From positions 1-64,000 of the forward strand of contig JOAA01000037.1 in the NCBI GenBank assembly GCA_000720375.1: 64,000 nt of DNA. Direction: 5' to 3'. Source of the stretch: Rhodococcus rhodnii (GTDB taxonomy: Bacteria > Actinomycetota > Actinomycetes > Mycobacteriales > Pseudonocardiaceae). The position numbers and the translations under genes are program-made. Each line of letters starts with the position of its first letter. Positions within the stretch are counted from its first letter, which is position 1. The notes beneath the pieces were generated by a model. The model saw only the letters and a list, made by a program, of their open reading frames with translations, did not search any database and was not told where the DNA came from. This document shows positions 35,894 through 45,437 of the stretch, in pieces.

Positions 35894-37338
35894 TAGCAAA
35901 GTTCACGATTGGCCGCGACGATCGGCCGTGCGGTGGCGCGGCTGACGTTCCAGCTTTGCCACGAGCGGTCGTACATCCGGATGTTCGCCCCAGCCAGCGC
36001 GCAGGCCCTATGTTGCAGCGGCAGCTTGGCCAGCGCGGGCGCCGCGTCCGCGGAAAGCCTGGACAGGTACTCGACGTCGATCTTCCCGGTCGCGTCCAGC
36101 CGCTGGACGTTGTGCTCGGCGATCAACCTCTCCGGGTTGAGCACGGCGAAAACCAGCAGACCGCCCAACGCGGAACCGGCGATCGCACGCGGTAACCACC
36201 GGGCCTCCAACCGGACACCGGCGACGATCACCATGACGTACACCAAGCCGAGCCAGAGCTCGAACGCCTCCACCGACAGCCGCAACACCGTGAAGCCGTA
36301 AGCCTGCTGGTACGTCCACATCCGGGTGAGCGCGGACGCGACAATCACCAGCACGAGCACGGACAAAGCACCCAGCAGGCCGCGCAACCAAGCGCGGTCC
36401 TTCGATGTCCGCCGCGGCGCCCAACGAATCACGGCCGCCACGACGCCGAGCGTCAACACGGTCACAGCAAGCAGTTGCCAGAACCCGCTGCGGGCATAGG
36501 TGGCGAAGCTGACGTCCTCGGTGTCCAGGACGTACTCGATCCCGCCGAACAACACGGTGAACTGGACGGCGGCGAACCCGGCGAACAGCAGCACCAGAAT
36601 GCCCACGGGCATCGCCCATTCCGTGACCGACAGCCGGGACGGCGGCCGGTCGTCGTCGGGCAGCTCGGGCGGGGCCGTGATCACCAGGCTGGCGCCGGCC
36701 GTAGCCACCGCGACCAGGACGAACATCAGCACCGCGCGGGCGATGAAGTCGCCGTCGATCGAAGGCACGACGTTCGCCAGGATTTTCGCGAACGCGGCAT
36801 CCGCACCGGCGAGCAGCGGCACGAAGACCAGCAGCAGAACCGCGCTGATCAGCACCGAGTTGGTGAGCCGCAGTGCTTTCCTGGTTGTCTTGCGGCGCAA
36901 CGCACCCAGGCCTCGTGCCACCCAAGGCAGCGCGAGCACGGCGCCGAGCGCGACCGACACCGAGCCGAGCAACACGCCCCAGATCGACCGCCCACCCGCG
37001 ACGGCGAGCGAGGCCGCAGCGACGGCGCCCAACAGGCACATCGCGAACAGCCAGTCCGCGTCACGGAAGACGGTGACGGCGACCAACGCCAGCGACAACG
37101 TGCCCCAGACGATCGTCCAAGGTTTCAGGCGGCCCATGACCCGCCAAGCCGCTCCGGCGCACACGATCGCCACGATCAGGTATCCGATGCCGGATGTGGT
37201 CTCGGGTAAGGCGACCGCGCCCGCGGCACCGGCGATCCCGATGGCCAGCAGGGTTCGTGGCGGTGCTGGTTCGGCCGGTTTCTCCCAGCGCATGATCGTG
37301 CTGTAGGTGGCCGGGGTAATAACTGAAGGTGTGTTCAT
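35890..37338 (-). CDS. DUF4173-type polytopic membrane protein
   Basis: A 482-residue protein with about 10-12 membrane helices and the arrangement seen in DUF4173 proteins, including SFATYARSGFWQLLAVTVLT and ALTRMWTYQQAYGFTVLRLS. The C-terminal 90 residues are soluble. ATG 37338 follows GGAG, and a 46-bp palindrome lies 20 bases upstream. It converges on the GntR gene with a 4-base overlap. The function is unknown. Confidence 0.75.
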   Translation of the reverse strand: MNTPSVITPATYSTIMRWEKPAEPAPPRTLLAIGIAGAAGAVALPETTSGIGYLIVAIVCAGAAWRVMGRLKPWTIVWGTLSLALVAVTVFRDADWLFAMCLLGAVAAASLAVAGGRSIWGVLLGSVSVALGAVLALPWVARGLGALRRKTTRKALRLTNSVLISAVLLLVFVPLLAGADAAFAKILANVVPSIDGDFIARAVLMFVLVAVATAGASLVITAPPELPDDDRPPSRLSVTEWAMPVGILVLLFAGFAAVQFTVLFGGIEYVLDTEDVSFATYARSGFWQLLAVTVLTLGVVAAVIRWAPRRTSKDRAWLRGLLGALSVLVLVIVASALTRMWTYQQAYGFTVLRLSVEAFELWLGLVYVMVIVAGVRLEARWLPRAIAGSALGGLLVFAVLNPERLIAEHNVQRLDATGKIDVEYLSRLSADAAPALAKLPLQHRACALAGANIRMYDRSWQSWNVSRATARPIVAANRELCY

Positions 37339-37357
37339 TAATTTCTCCAGGTAGATG

Positions 37358-37403
37358 CTCGTGAGTGTTTTGGCCGGTTCTAACCGGACGAACCACTCAC
37401 GAG
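37358..37403. repeat. 46-bp palindromic repeat, copy C
   Basis: The arms 37358-37379 and 37382-37403 pair over 22 bases with three mismatches and a 2-base centre. The left arm differs from copy B at one position. The outermost bases supply the TGA stop of the histidine kinase gene (minus strand), so the element sits exactly between that gene and the DUF4173 gene. Confidence 0.85.
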
Positions 37404-38374
37404 GGTTGACCAGGCAGAACGAGACGGATACCGGCCGGTTCGACGACCGAGATCTCGCCCCCGTGCAGGTCCATCACCCAACGGGCGATGGCCAGGCCAA
37501 GGCCCGTGCCACCGCCCGCTCTCTCCCCTCGGGTGAACCGTTCGAACACGCGCTCACGGTCGGCGGGCGCGATGCCCGGGCCTTGATCACGGACTTCGAT
37601 CACCACGCCGCCGTCGCCGACCGGGCGCGACACGATGACGATCTCGCCGCCCTGCGGGCCGTGCCGCATGGCGTTGTCCAGCAGGTTCCAGATCACCTGG
37701 TGCAGCCGGGCCCGGTCGGCGAAAACCTTGCCCGGCCGGACGTCCAGTACGAACCGGGCGTCCCTTCCGGACACCTCGGCCTCGGCGACGACCTCGTCGA
37801 GCATCGGCGACAGCTCGAAGTACTCGCGGTGCAACGGTGTCACGCCAGCGTCCACACGGGACAGATCGAGGAGTTCGGACACCAGGCGGCCCAAGCGTTC
37901 CGTCTGTGACAGGGCTGTCCGCATGGTCGCTGGATCGGGTTCGGCGACCCCGTCGACCACGTTCTCCAACACCGCGCGCAAGGCGGAGATCGGTGTACGC
38001 AGCTCGTGCGACACGTTCGCGATCAGCTCGCGACGCTGCTGATCGGCCGCTTCCAGGTCGGCGGCCATCGTGTTGAACGCCTGCGCCAGCTCACCGACCT
38101 CGTCGCGGGACGTGGCCCTGACTCGCTGCGAGTAGTCCCCACGGGCCATCACACGCGCCGCGGCCGTCATCTGGCGCAGCGGCCGTGTCATCCCGTGCGC
38201 CAGGATCTGTGAGGTCACGATGCCGACTCCGATGGCGATGAGCGAGGTCTGGGTCGGCAGCCAGCCGAGCCGGATCCGGAAGTACGCCAGCGCGGCGGCG
38301 CCCGCGCCTGCGACCAGCAGGCCGATCTTCATCTTGATCGACCGGATCGGGTCGAGTGGTCTTGGCAGGCTCAT
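37397..38374 (-). CDS. HAMP-type sensor histidine kinase
   Basis: The 325-residue protein has two N-terminal membrane helices with a very short loop, a HAMP domain (RPLRQMTAAARVMARGDYSQ), the phospho-His motif LIANVSHELRTPISALRA and ATPase boxes (IWNLLDNAMRHG, DQGPGIAPADRERVFERF, GTGLGLAIA). With almost no external domain it probably senses within the membrane. It forms an operon with the OmpR regulator upstream (4-base overlap). Its last codons run into the palindrome, which provides the stop. Confidence 0.9.
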   Translation of the reverse strand: MSLPRPLDPIRSIKMKIGLLVAGAGAAALAYFRIRLGWLPTQTSLIAIGVGIVTSQILAHGMTRPLRQMTAAARVMARGDYSQRVRATSRDEVGELAQAFNTMAADLEAADQQRRELIANVSHELRTPISALRAVLENVVDGVAEPDPATMRTALSQTERLGRLVSELLDLSRVDAGVTPLHREYFELSPMLDEVVAEAEVSGRDARFVLDVRPGKVFADRARLHQVIWNLLDNAMRHGPQGGEIVIVSRPVGDGGVVIEVRDQGPGIAPADRERVFERFTRGERAGGGTGLGLAIARWVMDLHGGEISVVEPAGIRLVLPGQPS

Positions 38375-39066
38375 TTGGGCACCTCAAGGGCGTAACCGAC
38401 ACCGTGAACGGTGCGGATGAGATCGGCACCGAGCTTGCGGCGCAGCGCCTTGATGTGGCTGTCCACGGTCCGCGTGGCCGCCGGGTCCGTCCATCCCCAG
38501 ATCTCGCTGAGCAAACGCTCGCGTGGCACGACCGCACGCGGCCTGCCTGCCAGGTGTGCGAGCAGCTCGAACTCGGTCGGCGTCAGATGCGCGGGTTCCC
38601 CAGCCCGCTGCACCCGGCGCTCCACCGGGTCGATCTCCAGGTCACCGAGCACGATCGTCGAACCAGGCCGCTTGCCAAAATGATCAACACTGCGGTCCAC
38701 GCGCCGCAGCAAGGCGTGCACGCGTGCGGCGAGCTCACGGATCGAGAACGGCTTGGTCATGTAGTCGTCGGCGCCGACGGCGAGACCGACCAGCAAGTCG
38801 GTCTCGTCGTCTCGCGCCGTCAACATCAGCACAGGCACAGGGCGGTGCGCCTGCACCTGACGGCACACCTCCAGGCCATCGAAACCCGGAAGCATCAGGT
38901 CGAGCACGATCAAGTCCGGCACGACCTGCTCGGCCTTCGCCACGGCCGACGGCCCGTCGTGCGCCAGTTCGACCTCGAAGCCCTCCGCGCGCAGCCGCGC
39001 GGCTATCGACTCGGCGATCGTCAGCTCGTCTTCCACAACCAGAATCCGCCGTTGCCCCTCCCGCAT
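38371..39066 (-). CDS. OmpR/PhoB-type response regulator
   Basis: The 231-residue protein has a receiver domain (ILVVEDELTIAESIA, Asp in IVLDLMLPGFDG, Lys in YMTKPFSIREL) and a winged-helix domain (LTPTEFELLAHLAGRPRAVV, RTVDSHIKALRRKLG). The ATG start and the 4-base overlap with the kinase gene make a standard two-component operon. It is divergent from the secreted SMP-30-like gene, a possible target. Confidence 0.92.
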   Translation of the reverse strand: MREGQRRILVVEDELTIAESIAARLRAEGFEVELAHDGPSAVAKAEQVVPDLIVLDLMLPGFDGLEVCRQVQAHRPVPVLMLTARDDETDLLVGLAVGADDYMTKPFSIRELAARVHALLRRVDRSVDHFGKRPGSTIVLGDLEIDPVERRVQRAGEPAHLTPTEFELLAHLAGRPRAVVPRERLLSEIWGWTDPAATRTVDSHIKALRRKLGADLIRTVHGVGYALEVPK

Positions 39067-39224
39067 GAACCCGACCCTATGCGCGGCGTATGGAGGTGCG
39101 AGGGGAGATATGTGAAGGATTTGTGGATGTGCGTGCCCTGTCGATTTGCTGTCGATTGGCCCAATTGGCCGGGTTCCTGCGAAAGGATCGCCGCGTCAGA
39201 AACATGCAAACGATAGGAGTGAGC

Positions 39225-40154
39225 ATGTCCCGAAGACTTGGTGTGCTGGCCGCGGTGCTGGTGGGAGCCGCCCTCGTCGCGCCGTCGGCTGCCGCCGAGA
39301 CTGACCGGTCTCCTCGGTTCCCGACCGAGTTCGCCCTGCCGAACGGGTTCATGCCCGAAGGCATCGCGATCGGCGACGCACCGACGGCGTACTTCGGCTC
39401 ACGGCGTGACGGTTCGCTCTTCCGCGTCGATCTGCGGACCGGCAAGGGCGAGGTGTTCTCGCAGGGCCCGGGCACCCCGTCGGTCGGCCTCAAGATCGAC
39501 TCGCGCAAGCGGGTGTTCGTCTCCGGCGGCGCCGGCGGCGACGCGCGTGTCGTGGACGCGCGTTCCGGCGCCGTGCTCAAGAGCTACAAGTTCGCGGACA
39601 CCGACACGTTCATCAACGACGTGATCGTGACTGACCGGGCCGCGTACTACACCGATTCACGCAAGGCGGTGCTGTACAAGATTCCGTTCGGGCGGCACGG
39701 CAAGCTGCCCGAGACCTTCACGCCGATCCCGTTGTCGGGGGATTTCGTCCTGACTCCCGGCGTGAACAACGCCAACGGCATCGCCGAGACACCCGACGGC
39801 AGAGCCCTGCTGATCGTGCAGAGCAACACCGGGTTCCTGTTCCGGGTCGACCCGGCGACCGGCGTGGCCAAGCGGGTCGACCTCGGCGCGGAGGTGCTGA
39901 CCAACGGCGACGGTCTGCTCGTCGAGCGCAACACGCTCTACGTCGTGCAGAACAGGCTGAACACGCTCGCGGTGTTCAAGCTGAACTGGGCGGGCACCAC
40001 GGGCAAGCTGGTCACCAAGGTCACCGACCCGCGCTTCGACGTGCCGACCACGGTGGCGTCGTTCGGCAAGCGGCTGTACCTGCCGAACGCGCGCTTCAAC
40101 ACGCCACCTGAGCCGACCACGACGTACAACGCGGTCGCGATCCCGAAGCCCTAG
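39225..40154 (+). CDS. secreted SMP-30/gluconolactonase-like beta-propeller protein
   Basis: The 309-residue protein has a clear signal peptide ([20 protein letters not shown], cleavage near AAAETD) and a repeated beta-propeller pattern with [18 protein letters not shown] and [15 protein letters not shown]. It resembles SMP-30/strictosidine-synthase-like proteins. ATG 39225 follows GGAG. The stop shares CTAG with the ilvD stop on the other strand. The substrate is unknown. Confidence 0.75.
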   Translation: MSRRLGVLAAVLVGAALVAPSAAAETDRSPRFPTEFALPNGFMPEGIAIGDAPTAYFGSRRDGSLFRVDLRTGKGEVFSQGPGTPSVGLKIDSRKRVFVSGGAGGDARVVDARSGAVLKSYKFADTDTFINDVIVTDRAAYYTDSRKAVLYKIPFGRHGKLPETFTPIPLSGDFVLTPGVNNANGIAETPDGRALLIVQSNTGFLFRVDPATGVAKRVDLGAEVLTNGDGLLVERNTLYVVQNRLNTLAVFKLNWAGTTGKLVTKVTDPRFDVPTTVASFGKRLYLPNARFNTPPEPTTTYNAVAIPKP

Positions 40155-41815
40155 GAGCAGATGGCTCCCTGAGCTGCAGAGCCGACGAGGCGGGCGTACT
40201 TGGCCAGAACACCGGTCCGCCTCGTCGGCTCCGGCGCTTTCCAGCCGGCCTTGCGTTTCTCCAGCTCCTCCGGCGTGATCTCCAGATCCAGGGTCCGGGC
40301 CTGCATGTCGAGCACGATCCGGTCGCCGTCCTCGACGAAGGCGATCGGCCCGCCGTACGCGGCCTCCGGTGCCACGTGCCCGATGCACAGACCCGTTGTG
40401 CCACCTGAGAAACGACCGTCGGTCAGCAGCAGGACGTCCTTGCCGAGGCCCGCGCCCTTGATCGCGCCGGTGACCGCCAGCATCTCGCGCATGCCCGGTC
40501 CGCCGCGCGGTCCTTCGTAACGGATCACCACGACGTCGTTGGGCTTCAACGTGGTCAGGGCGTCCATTGCGGCCTGCTCGCCGTCGAAAACCCTTGCGGT
40601 GCCTTCGAACCTGGACGAGTCGAAGCCCGCGCTCTTCACCACCGCGCCTTCCGGCGCCAGGCTGCCGTGCAGGATCGTCAGGCCGCCGGTGGGGTGGATC
40701 GGGTTGGCCAGCTTGCGGACAACATCACCGTCAAGCTCCGGCGGCGCCAGCTCGTCGAGGTTCTCCCGCAGGGTCCTGCCGGTCACGGTGAGACAGTCGC
40801 CGTTCAGCAATCCCGCGTCCAGCAAGGCTTTCATCACCACGGGCACGCCGCCGACCCGGTCGACCGCGGTCATCACGTGCCGCCCGAACGGTTTCACGTC
40901 CGCCAGGTGCGGGACGCGGTCACCGATCCTGGTGAAGTCGTCCAGTGTCAACTCGACTTCGGCTTCGTGCGCGATCGCCAGCAGGTGCAGTACGGCATTC
41001 GTGGAGCCACCCAACGCCATCACGACCGCGATCGCGTTCTCGAACGCCTCCCGCGTCAGGATCTGGCGCGCGGTGATGCCTTTCGCGAGCATCCCGACAA
41101 CGGCCTCGCCGCTGGCGCGAGCGAACGTGTCGCGGCGCCGGTCGACCGACGGCGGGCTCGCCGAACCCGGCAGCGACATCCCCAGCGCCTCGGCCGCGCA
41201 GGCCATCGTGTTCGCGGTGTACATGCCACCGCACGCGCCCTCACCAGGGCAGATCGCTCGTTCGATCTTGTCGACCTCTTCGCGCGTGATCAGGCCACGC
41301 GCGCACGCGCCGACAGCCTCGAACGCGTCGATGATCGTGACTTCGCGACCGTCCACAGTGCCCGGCAGAATCGACCCGGCGTACAGGAAGACCGCGGCGA
41401 CGTCGAGCCGTGCGGCCGCCATCAGCATGCCCGGCAGGCTCTTGTCACAGCCGGCGAGCAGGATCGCGCCGTCGAGCCGTTCGGCCTGCATCACGGTTTC
41501 CACCGAGTCCGCGATCACCTCGCGGGACACCAGCGAGAAATGCATGCCCTCATGGCCCATGGAGATGCCGTCGGACACGGAAATCGTGCCGAACTCCATC
41601 GGGAACCCGCCCGCGGCGTGCACACCCTGCTTGCTCGCCTGGGCGAGGCGCTGCAGGGAGAGGTTGCACGGCGTGATCTCGTTCCACGAGGACGCGACGC
41701 CGATCTGCGGTTTGGCGAAGTCCTCGTCGCCCATCCCGACCGCCCGGAGCATGCCCCGGGCCGCCGCCCGCTCCAACCCATCCGTGACATCGCGGCTACG
41801 CGGCTTGAGATCCAT
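40151..41815 (-). CDS. ilvD: dihydroxy-acid dehydratase
   Basis: A 554-residue IlvD/Edd protein with [34 protein letters not shown] and [18 protein letters not shown]. The three conserved cysteines suit an iron-sulfur cluster. It catalyses the third common step of isoleucine, valine and leucine synthesis. It is monocistronic here and convergent with the SMP-30-like gene. Confidence 0.95.
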   Translation of the reverse strand: MDLKPRSRDVTDGLERAAARGMLRAVGMGDEDFAKPQIGVASSWNEITPCNLSLQRLAQASKQGVHAAGGFPMEFGTISVSDGISMGHEGMHFSLVSREVIADSVETVMQAERLDGAILLAGCDKSLPGMLMAAARLDVAAVFLYAGSILPGTVDGREVTIIDAFEAVGACARGLITREEVDKIERAICPGEGACGGMYTANTMACAAEALGMSLPGSASPPSVDRRRDTFARASGEAVVGMLAKGITARQILTREAFENAIAVVMALGGSTNAVLHLLAIAHEAEVELTLDDFTRIGDRVPHLADVKPFGRHVMTAVDRVGGVPVVMKALLDAGLLNGDCLTVTGRTLRENLDELAPPELDGDVVRKLANPIHPTGGLTILHGSLAPEGAVVKSAGFDSSRFEGTARVFDGEQAAMDALTTLKPNDVVVIRYEGPRGGPGMREMLAVTGAIKGAGLGKDVLLLTDGRFSGGTTGLCIGHVAPEAAYGGPIAFVEDGDRIVLDMQARTLDLEITPEELEKRKAGWKAPEPTRRTGVLAKYARLVGSAAQGAICS

Positions 41816-41881
41816 GCCGCGAGCCTAGTGCCGAAATTGAGAGGCGGCTGGTCCCTCGGATGGCTACCATCGTCGCCGCGT

Positions 41882-41956
41882 CGTGGAGTAGATCAGTGGC
41901 AGATCGCCCGGCTGAACCCCGGGGTGGCGCGGGTTCGATTCCCGCCTCCATGTCCA
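41882..41956 (+). tRNA. tRNA, anticodon GAA by position
   Basis: The cloverleaf has a 7-bp acceptor stem (41882-41888 with 41946-41952, one G-T pair), D arm GATC-AGTGGCA-GATC, anticodon arm CCCGG-CTGAACC-CCGGG, T arm GCGGG-TTCGATT-CCCGC and an encoded 3' CCA (41954-41956). Loop position 34-36 reads GAA (Phe). C at position 37 and U at the discriminator position are unusual for a tRNA-Phe, so identity is uncertain. Confidence 0.7.
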
Positions 41957-41961
41957 CCTGA

Positions 41962-42456
41962 TCACCAGCGCAGGTCGCGTCCCTGAGCGTCCGTTCCGCC
42001 CCTGGCCAGCAGGATGATCCCGTCGATCAGGCACCAGATCACGCCGACGCCGACGAACGACAGCAGCAACTGAGCCACCGCCATTCCGGTGTGGCCGGTG
42101 TAGAACCTGCCGATCCCGAACGGCAGCAGGATCTGCAGCAGGCCCGCGGCCGCGCGGTATCGCTGGCCGGGAACGTAGGTGACCTGGCTCTGTGGCATGG
42201 GCGCCACTGGGTAGTGCGGCTGAGGCGTTATCGGCTGGGGTGCGATCGGGTGCGGGGCGAGGACCGCCGGATGCGGTGGTGGAAGATCGGCGAACAACGG
42301 CCGCAGGTCGGCGCGGGTCTCGGCTTCGACCGCCTTCGACACGCGCTCGTCGTACTCCGCGACGGGCAGCCTGCCCTTGGCGAAGTGGTCGCCGAGCACC
42401 TGGAGCGCCTCGTCGCGCTCTTCAGTGCCGATCCGTAAGAAATCCGGGTCGTTCAC
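41962..42456 (-). CDS. DUF1707 and TM2 domain protein
   Basis: About 164 residues. The N-terminal DUF1707 domain (NDPDFLRIGTEERDEALQVL, AEYDERVSKAVEAETRADL) is followed by a Pro/Gln-rich linker and a C-terminal TM2 domain with two membrane helices (LPFGIGRFYTGHTGMAVAQL, VGVGVIWCLIDGIILL). GTG 42456 gives the usual DUF1707 N terminus. It is divergent from xerD. The function is unknown, but TM2 proteins are small membrane regulators. Confidence 0.8.
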   Translation of the reverse strand: MNDPDFLRIGTEERDEALQVLGDHFAKGRLPVAEYDERVSKAVEAETRADLRPLFADLPPPHPAVLAPHPIAPQPITPQPHYPVAPMPQSQVTYVPGQRYRAAAGLLQILLPFGIGRFYTGHTGMAVAQLLLSFVGVGVIWCLIDGIILLARGGTDAQGRDLRW

Positions 42457-42547
42457 GCGGTTCACCGTACTCACCGGACGTAACGAAACCGGATAGGTCC
42501 AACTGGACCGCACCGCGTTCGTTCGTGATCAACTGTATGGTCGGTCC

Positions 42548-43447
42548 ATGTCGGTCGCCGGGGTGATCGCCGGGTATCTCGATCATCTCGCGGTCGAGCG
42601 TGGCACCGCGCGGAACACGCTCGACAGCTACCGCCGTGACCTCGCCAGATATCAGGACTACCTGGGCGAGACAGACTTCGCCGCGATCACCGAACAGACC
42701 GTCGCCGAGTTCCTTGCCGTGTTGCGCGAAGGCGACGACGACCACCCGCCGTTGGCGGCGTCCTCCGCGGCGCGTGCCCTGGTCGCAGTACGAGGCCTGC
42801 ACAAGTTCGCGGTACGGGAAGGCCTCGTCGACAACGACCCCGCGCGTGACGTGAAGCCTCCGCAGACCCCGCGGCGCTTGCCAAAGGCGTTGCCCCTCGA
42901 CGACGTGCTCAAGTTGCTCGACATCCCCGGTGACGGCGTGGCTCAGCTGCGCGATCGCGCGTTGCTTGAGTTGCTGTACTCGACGGGCGCTCGTATCTCC
43001 GAAGCTGTCGGCCTCGACCTCGACGACATCGACACGACCGAGCGAACCGCATTGCTCGACGGCAAGGGCGGCAAGCAACGGCTCGTACCAATCGGCCGTC
43101 CCGCGCTCGCGGCGTTGGACGCGTACCTCGTACGGGCACGACCCGCTTTGGCCAAGCGCGGTACGCCGGCGGTGTTCCTCAACCAGCGCGGCGGACGGCT
43201 GTCGCGGCAGAGCGCGTGGCAGGTCCTGAAGGACGCCGCGGAGCGTACTGGCATCACGGCAAAAGTTTCACCACACACACTTCGTCACTCTTTTGCCACA
43301 CATCTCCTGGAAGGAGGGGCAGACGTTCGGGTGGTTCAGGAACTTCTTGGCCATTCCTCCGTAACCACAACGCAGATCTACACGCTAGTAACGGTGAATA
43401 CGCTCCGCGAGGTCTACGCGACCGCCCACCCTCGCGCCAGCGGATAA
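42548..43447 (+). CDS. xerD: site-specific tyrosine recombinase XerD
   Basis: A 299-residue tyrosine recombinase with an N-terminal SAM-like core-binding domain and a catalytic domain bearing [14 protein letters not shown] (Arg), [17 protein letters not shown] (His-X-X-Arg), LGHSS and the Tyr in TQIYTLV. With XerC it resolves chromosome dimers at dif. The position upstream of the parA/scpAB genes matches Rv1701, marking the return to conserved backbone. Confidence 0.93.
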   Translation: MSVAGVIAGYLDHLAVERGTARNTLDSYRRDLARYQDYLGETDFAAITEQTVAEFLAVLREGDDDHPPLAASSAARALVAVRGLHKFAVREGLVDNDPARDVKPPQTPRRLPKALPLDDVLKLLDIPGDGVAQLRDRALLELLYSTGARISEAVGLDLDDIDTTERTALLDGKGGKQRLVPIGRPALAALDAYLVRARPALAKRGTPAVFLNQRGGRLSRQSAWQVLKDAAERTGITAKVSPHTLRHSFATHLLEGGADVRVVQELLGHSSVTTTQIYTLVTVNTLREVYATAHPRASG

Positions 43448-43485
43448 TCTGACAGAGGCCGGACAAAACGGAGGTGTTGCGGACG

Positions 43486-43809
43486 ATGTTTGGGGTAGAC
43501 GAGCCTGCCCATGAGCAGCTCACCCTGACCGACGTACTGCACGCGCTCAGCGACCCAACCCGACTCGCCGTCGTCGCACAGCTTGACCGCGTCGGCGAGA
43601 TGTCATGCGGCTGCCTCGAGGTCACCGTCGCTAAATCAACGTTGTCCCAGCACCTGCGTGTGCTGCGGGAAGCAGGCGTCACGCACACCAGACCGGACGG
43701 CAACCAGCGCTGGTTGTCGGTGCGCCGTACGGCACTGGACAGCCAGTTCCCGAACCTTTTGGACGCCGTGCTGGCCGCGCACGCCCGCGCGGCGGCGTTC
43801 GTTTCCTGA
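43486..43809 (+). CDS. ArsR-family HTH regulator
   Basis: The 107-residue winged-HTH protein has LHALSDPTRLAVVAQL, the recognition helix VAKSTLSQHLRVLREAGV and a wing RPDGNQRWLSVRR. EMSCGCLEV contains two cysteines just before the recognition helix, but no classical metal motif is complete. ATG 43486 lies 12 bases after GGAGG. The regulated gene is not evident. Confidence 0.85.
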   Translation: MFGVDEPAHEQLTLTDVLHALSDPTRLAVVAQLDRVGEMSCGCLEVTVAKSTLSQHLRVLREAGVTHTRPDGNQRWLSVRRTALDSQFPNLLDAVLAAHARAAAFVS

Positions 43810-43905
43810 ACTGCGGATACGGCCCCTTACCGGCGAGGCGCGTTGCCACGTGGGTTGGTCACCCTTAGTCTGCGCCAAGACCGGACGACAAGGAGCTAGG
43901 TCGGC

Positions 43906-45123
43906 ATGTCGACATTCGAGTCAGCGGCGCAGCCTTACGGCGTGCCGGGGCACGCCTCGGCACCGCCTTACCCAACCGCGTCCGCACCAGCGCCATATCC
44001 GCACCACCAGCCGCCGACCCAGCCTCCGGCGCCACCGCCCTACCAGCCGCAAGAGCCATATCAGCGGCCAGAGCCGTATCAGCCGCCGGAACAGCACCAG
44101 CCGCCGGAGCAGTACCAACCACAAGACCAGCAGCCACAAGAGCAGTACCAGCCGCCACAGTCGTATCAACCGCAGGAGCAGCGACCCGCCGTCACGGTGG
44201 CCCCGGTCGTGCGCCCCACTGAGGATCCTTTGAGTCTCCCCGCCAAACCCGCGACAGATGCCGAAGAAGACGACCCGTCGACCGGTCCGGATGGCTCGAT
44301 CGGCCCGACCGGCAGGCCGAAACGGCACATTCCCGAGCCGGCCATGCTGGAGAAGCATGGCCCGGCGAAGGTGCTGGCGATCTGTAACCAAAAGGGTGGC
44401 GTCGGCAAGACGACATCGGCGATCAACCTCGGCGCGGCACTGACCGAGTTCGGCCGTCGCGTGCTGCTGGTCGACTTCGACCCGCAGGGCGCGCTGTCGG
44501 TCGGCCTCGGCATCCCGCCGCACGCGCTGGACCAGACGATCTACAACGTCCTGATCGAACACGGGCCCAACCTCGACGACGTGGTCATCCGTACCACGGT
44601 CGAGGACATGGACCTGCTGCCGAGCAACATCGACCTCTCCGCGGCCGAGGTGCAACTGGTCGCGGAGGTCGGTCGGGAACACGCGCTGCTGCGCACGCTG
44701 CGTCCGGTGATCGACAAGTACGACTACATCCTGGTGGATTGCCAGCCGTCGCTGGGACTACTCACGGTGAACGCATTGGCGGCAGCCGATGGCGTGCTGA
44801 TTCCGCTCGAATGCGAGTATTTCAGCATGCGTGGAGCTGCGCTGCTGATGGACACGATTCAGAAGGTCCAGGAGAGGCTGAACCCGAGGCTGGAGATCAC
44901 CGGCATTCTTGCGACCATGTTCGACCCCCGTACCCTGCACTCACGCGAGGTGATGGCCCGCGTCGTGGAGAGGTTCGGGGATATCGTGTTCGACACCGTG
45001 ATCAACAGGACCGTGCGCTTCCCGGAGACGACCGTCGCAGGCGAGCCGATCACGCGCTGGGCGCCGCGGTCGGCCGGTGCGAAGGCCTACCGCGCGCTTG
45101 CTCGCGAGGTGATCGCCAGGTGA
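43906..45123 (+). CDS. ParA-family ATPase with a Pro/Gln-rich N-terminal region
   Basis: The 405-residue protein has the deviant Walker A KGGVGKTT in ICNQKGGVGKTTSAINLGAA, LLVDFDPQGALSVGL and DYILVDCQPSLGLLT. The first 100 residues are low-complexity repeats of YQPPEQ type. It matches Rv1708 upstream of scpA/scpB and is distinct from the origin-linked ParA. A role in chromosome organisation with ScpAB is likely. The stop overlaps the RHH gene (GTGA). Confidence 0.88.
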   Translation: MSTFESAAQPYGVPGHASAPPYPTASAPAPYPHHQPPTQPPAPPPYQPQEPYQRPEPYQPPEQHQPPEQYQPQDQQPQEQYQPPQSYQPQEQRPAVTVAPVVRPTEDPLSLPAKPATDAEEDDPSTGPDGSIGPTGRPKRHIPEPAMLEKHGPAKVLAICNQKGGVGKTTSAINLGAALTEFGRRVLLVDFDPQGALSVGLGIPPHALDQTIYNVLIEHGPNLDDVVIRTTVEDMDLLPSNIDLSAAEVQLVAEVGREHALLRTLRPVIDKYDYILVDCQPSLGLLTVNALAAADGVLIPLECEYFSMRGAALLMDTIQKVQERLNPRLEITGILATMFDPRTLHSREVMARVVERFGDIVFDTVINRTVRFPETTVAGEPITRWAPRSAGAKAYRALAREVIAR

Positions 45124-45437
45124 CCCGCCGCGCCCCTTTGCCGGGTGCGGCCGAGCTCTTCCGTCCGACAACTCCACCAAAGCCGGAGACCCGGCCAAAC
45201 GTGGTCCGGGGTGGCTCGCCGCGCCAGAAACACGACACCAAGATCACGGTGTACGTCTCCGACGAGGAACTGCTGGCGCTGGAACACGCCCGGCTGGCGT
45301 TGCGCGCCAAGCACGGGCTGGCGGTCGACCGCGGCCGCGTCGTGCGTGAAGCGATCGCCGTACTGCTTGCGGATCTGGAGGAGTACGGCGAGGAGTCGCT
45401 GCTGGTCCGCAGACTCCGCCAGGAAAACGGGCAGTGA
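45120..45437 (+). CDS. small ribbon-helix-helix-like protein
   Basis: The 105-residue protein has a basic, Pro-rich N-terminal arm of about 40 residues and a C-terminal ITVYVSDEELLALEHARLAL, VDRGRVVREAIAVLLADLEE segment with the strand-helix-helix pattern of CopG-like DNA-binding proteins. It overlaps the ParA-like stop and the ScpA start, so it is locked into this operon. A ParB-like partner role for the ParA is an inference. M. tuberculosis has no such gene here as far as I recall. Confidence 0.7.
   Translation: MTRRAPLPGAAELFRPTTPPKPETRPNVVRGGSPRQKHDTKITVYVSDEELLALEHARLALRAKHGLAVDRGRVVREAIAVLLADLEEYGEESLLVRRLRQENGQ

Noticed and set aside
36475..37306. Plus-strand frames of 244-268 codons opposite the DUF4173 gene
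   Set aside because: The minus strand encodes a coherent polytopic membrane protein; the plus frames lack domains and ribosome-binding sites.
37355..37909. Plus-strand frame starting in palindrome copy C (LVSVLAGSNR)
   Set aside because: The same peptide string appears wherever the palindrome is translated, and the rest is antisense to the histidine kinase.
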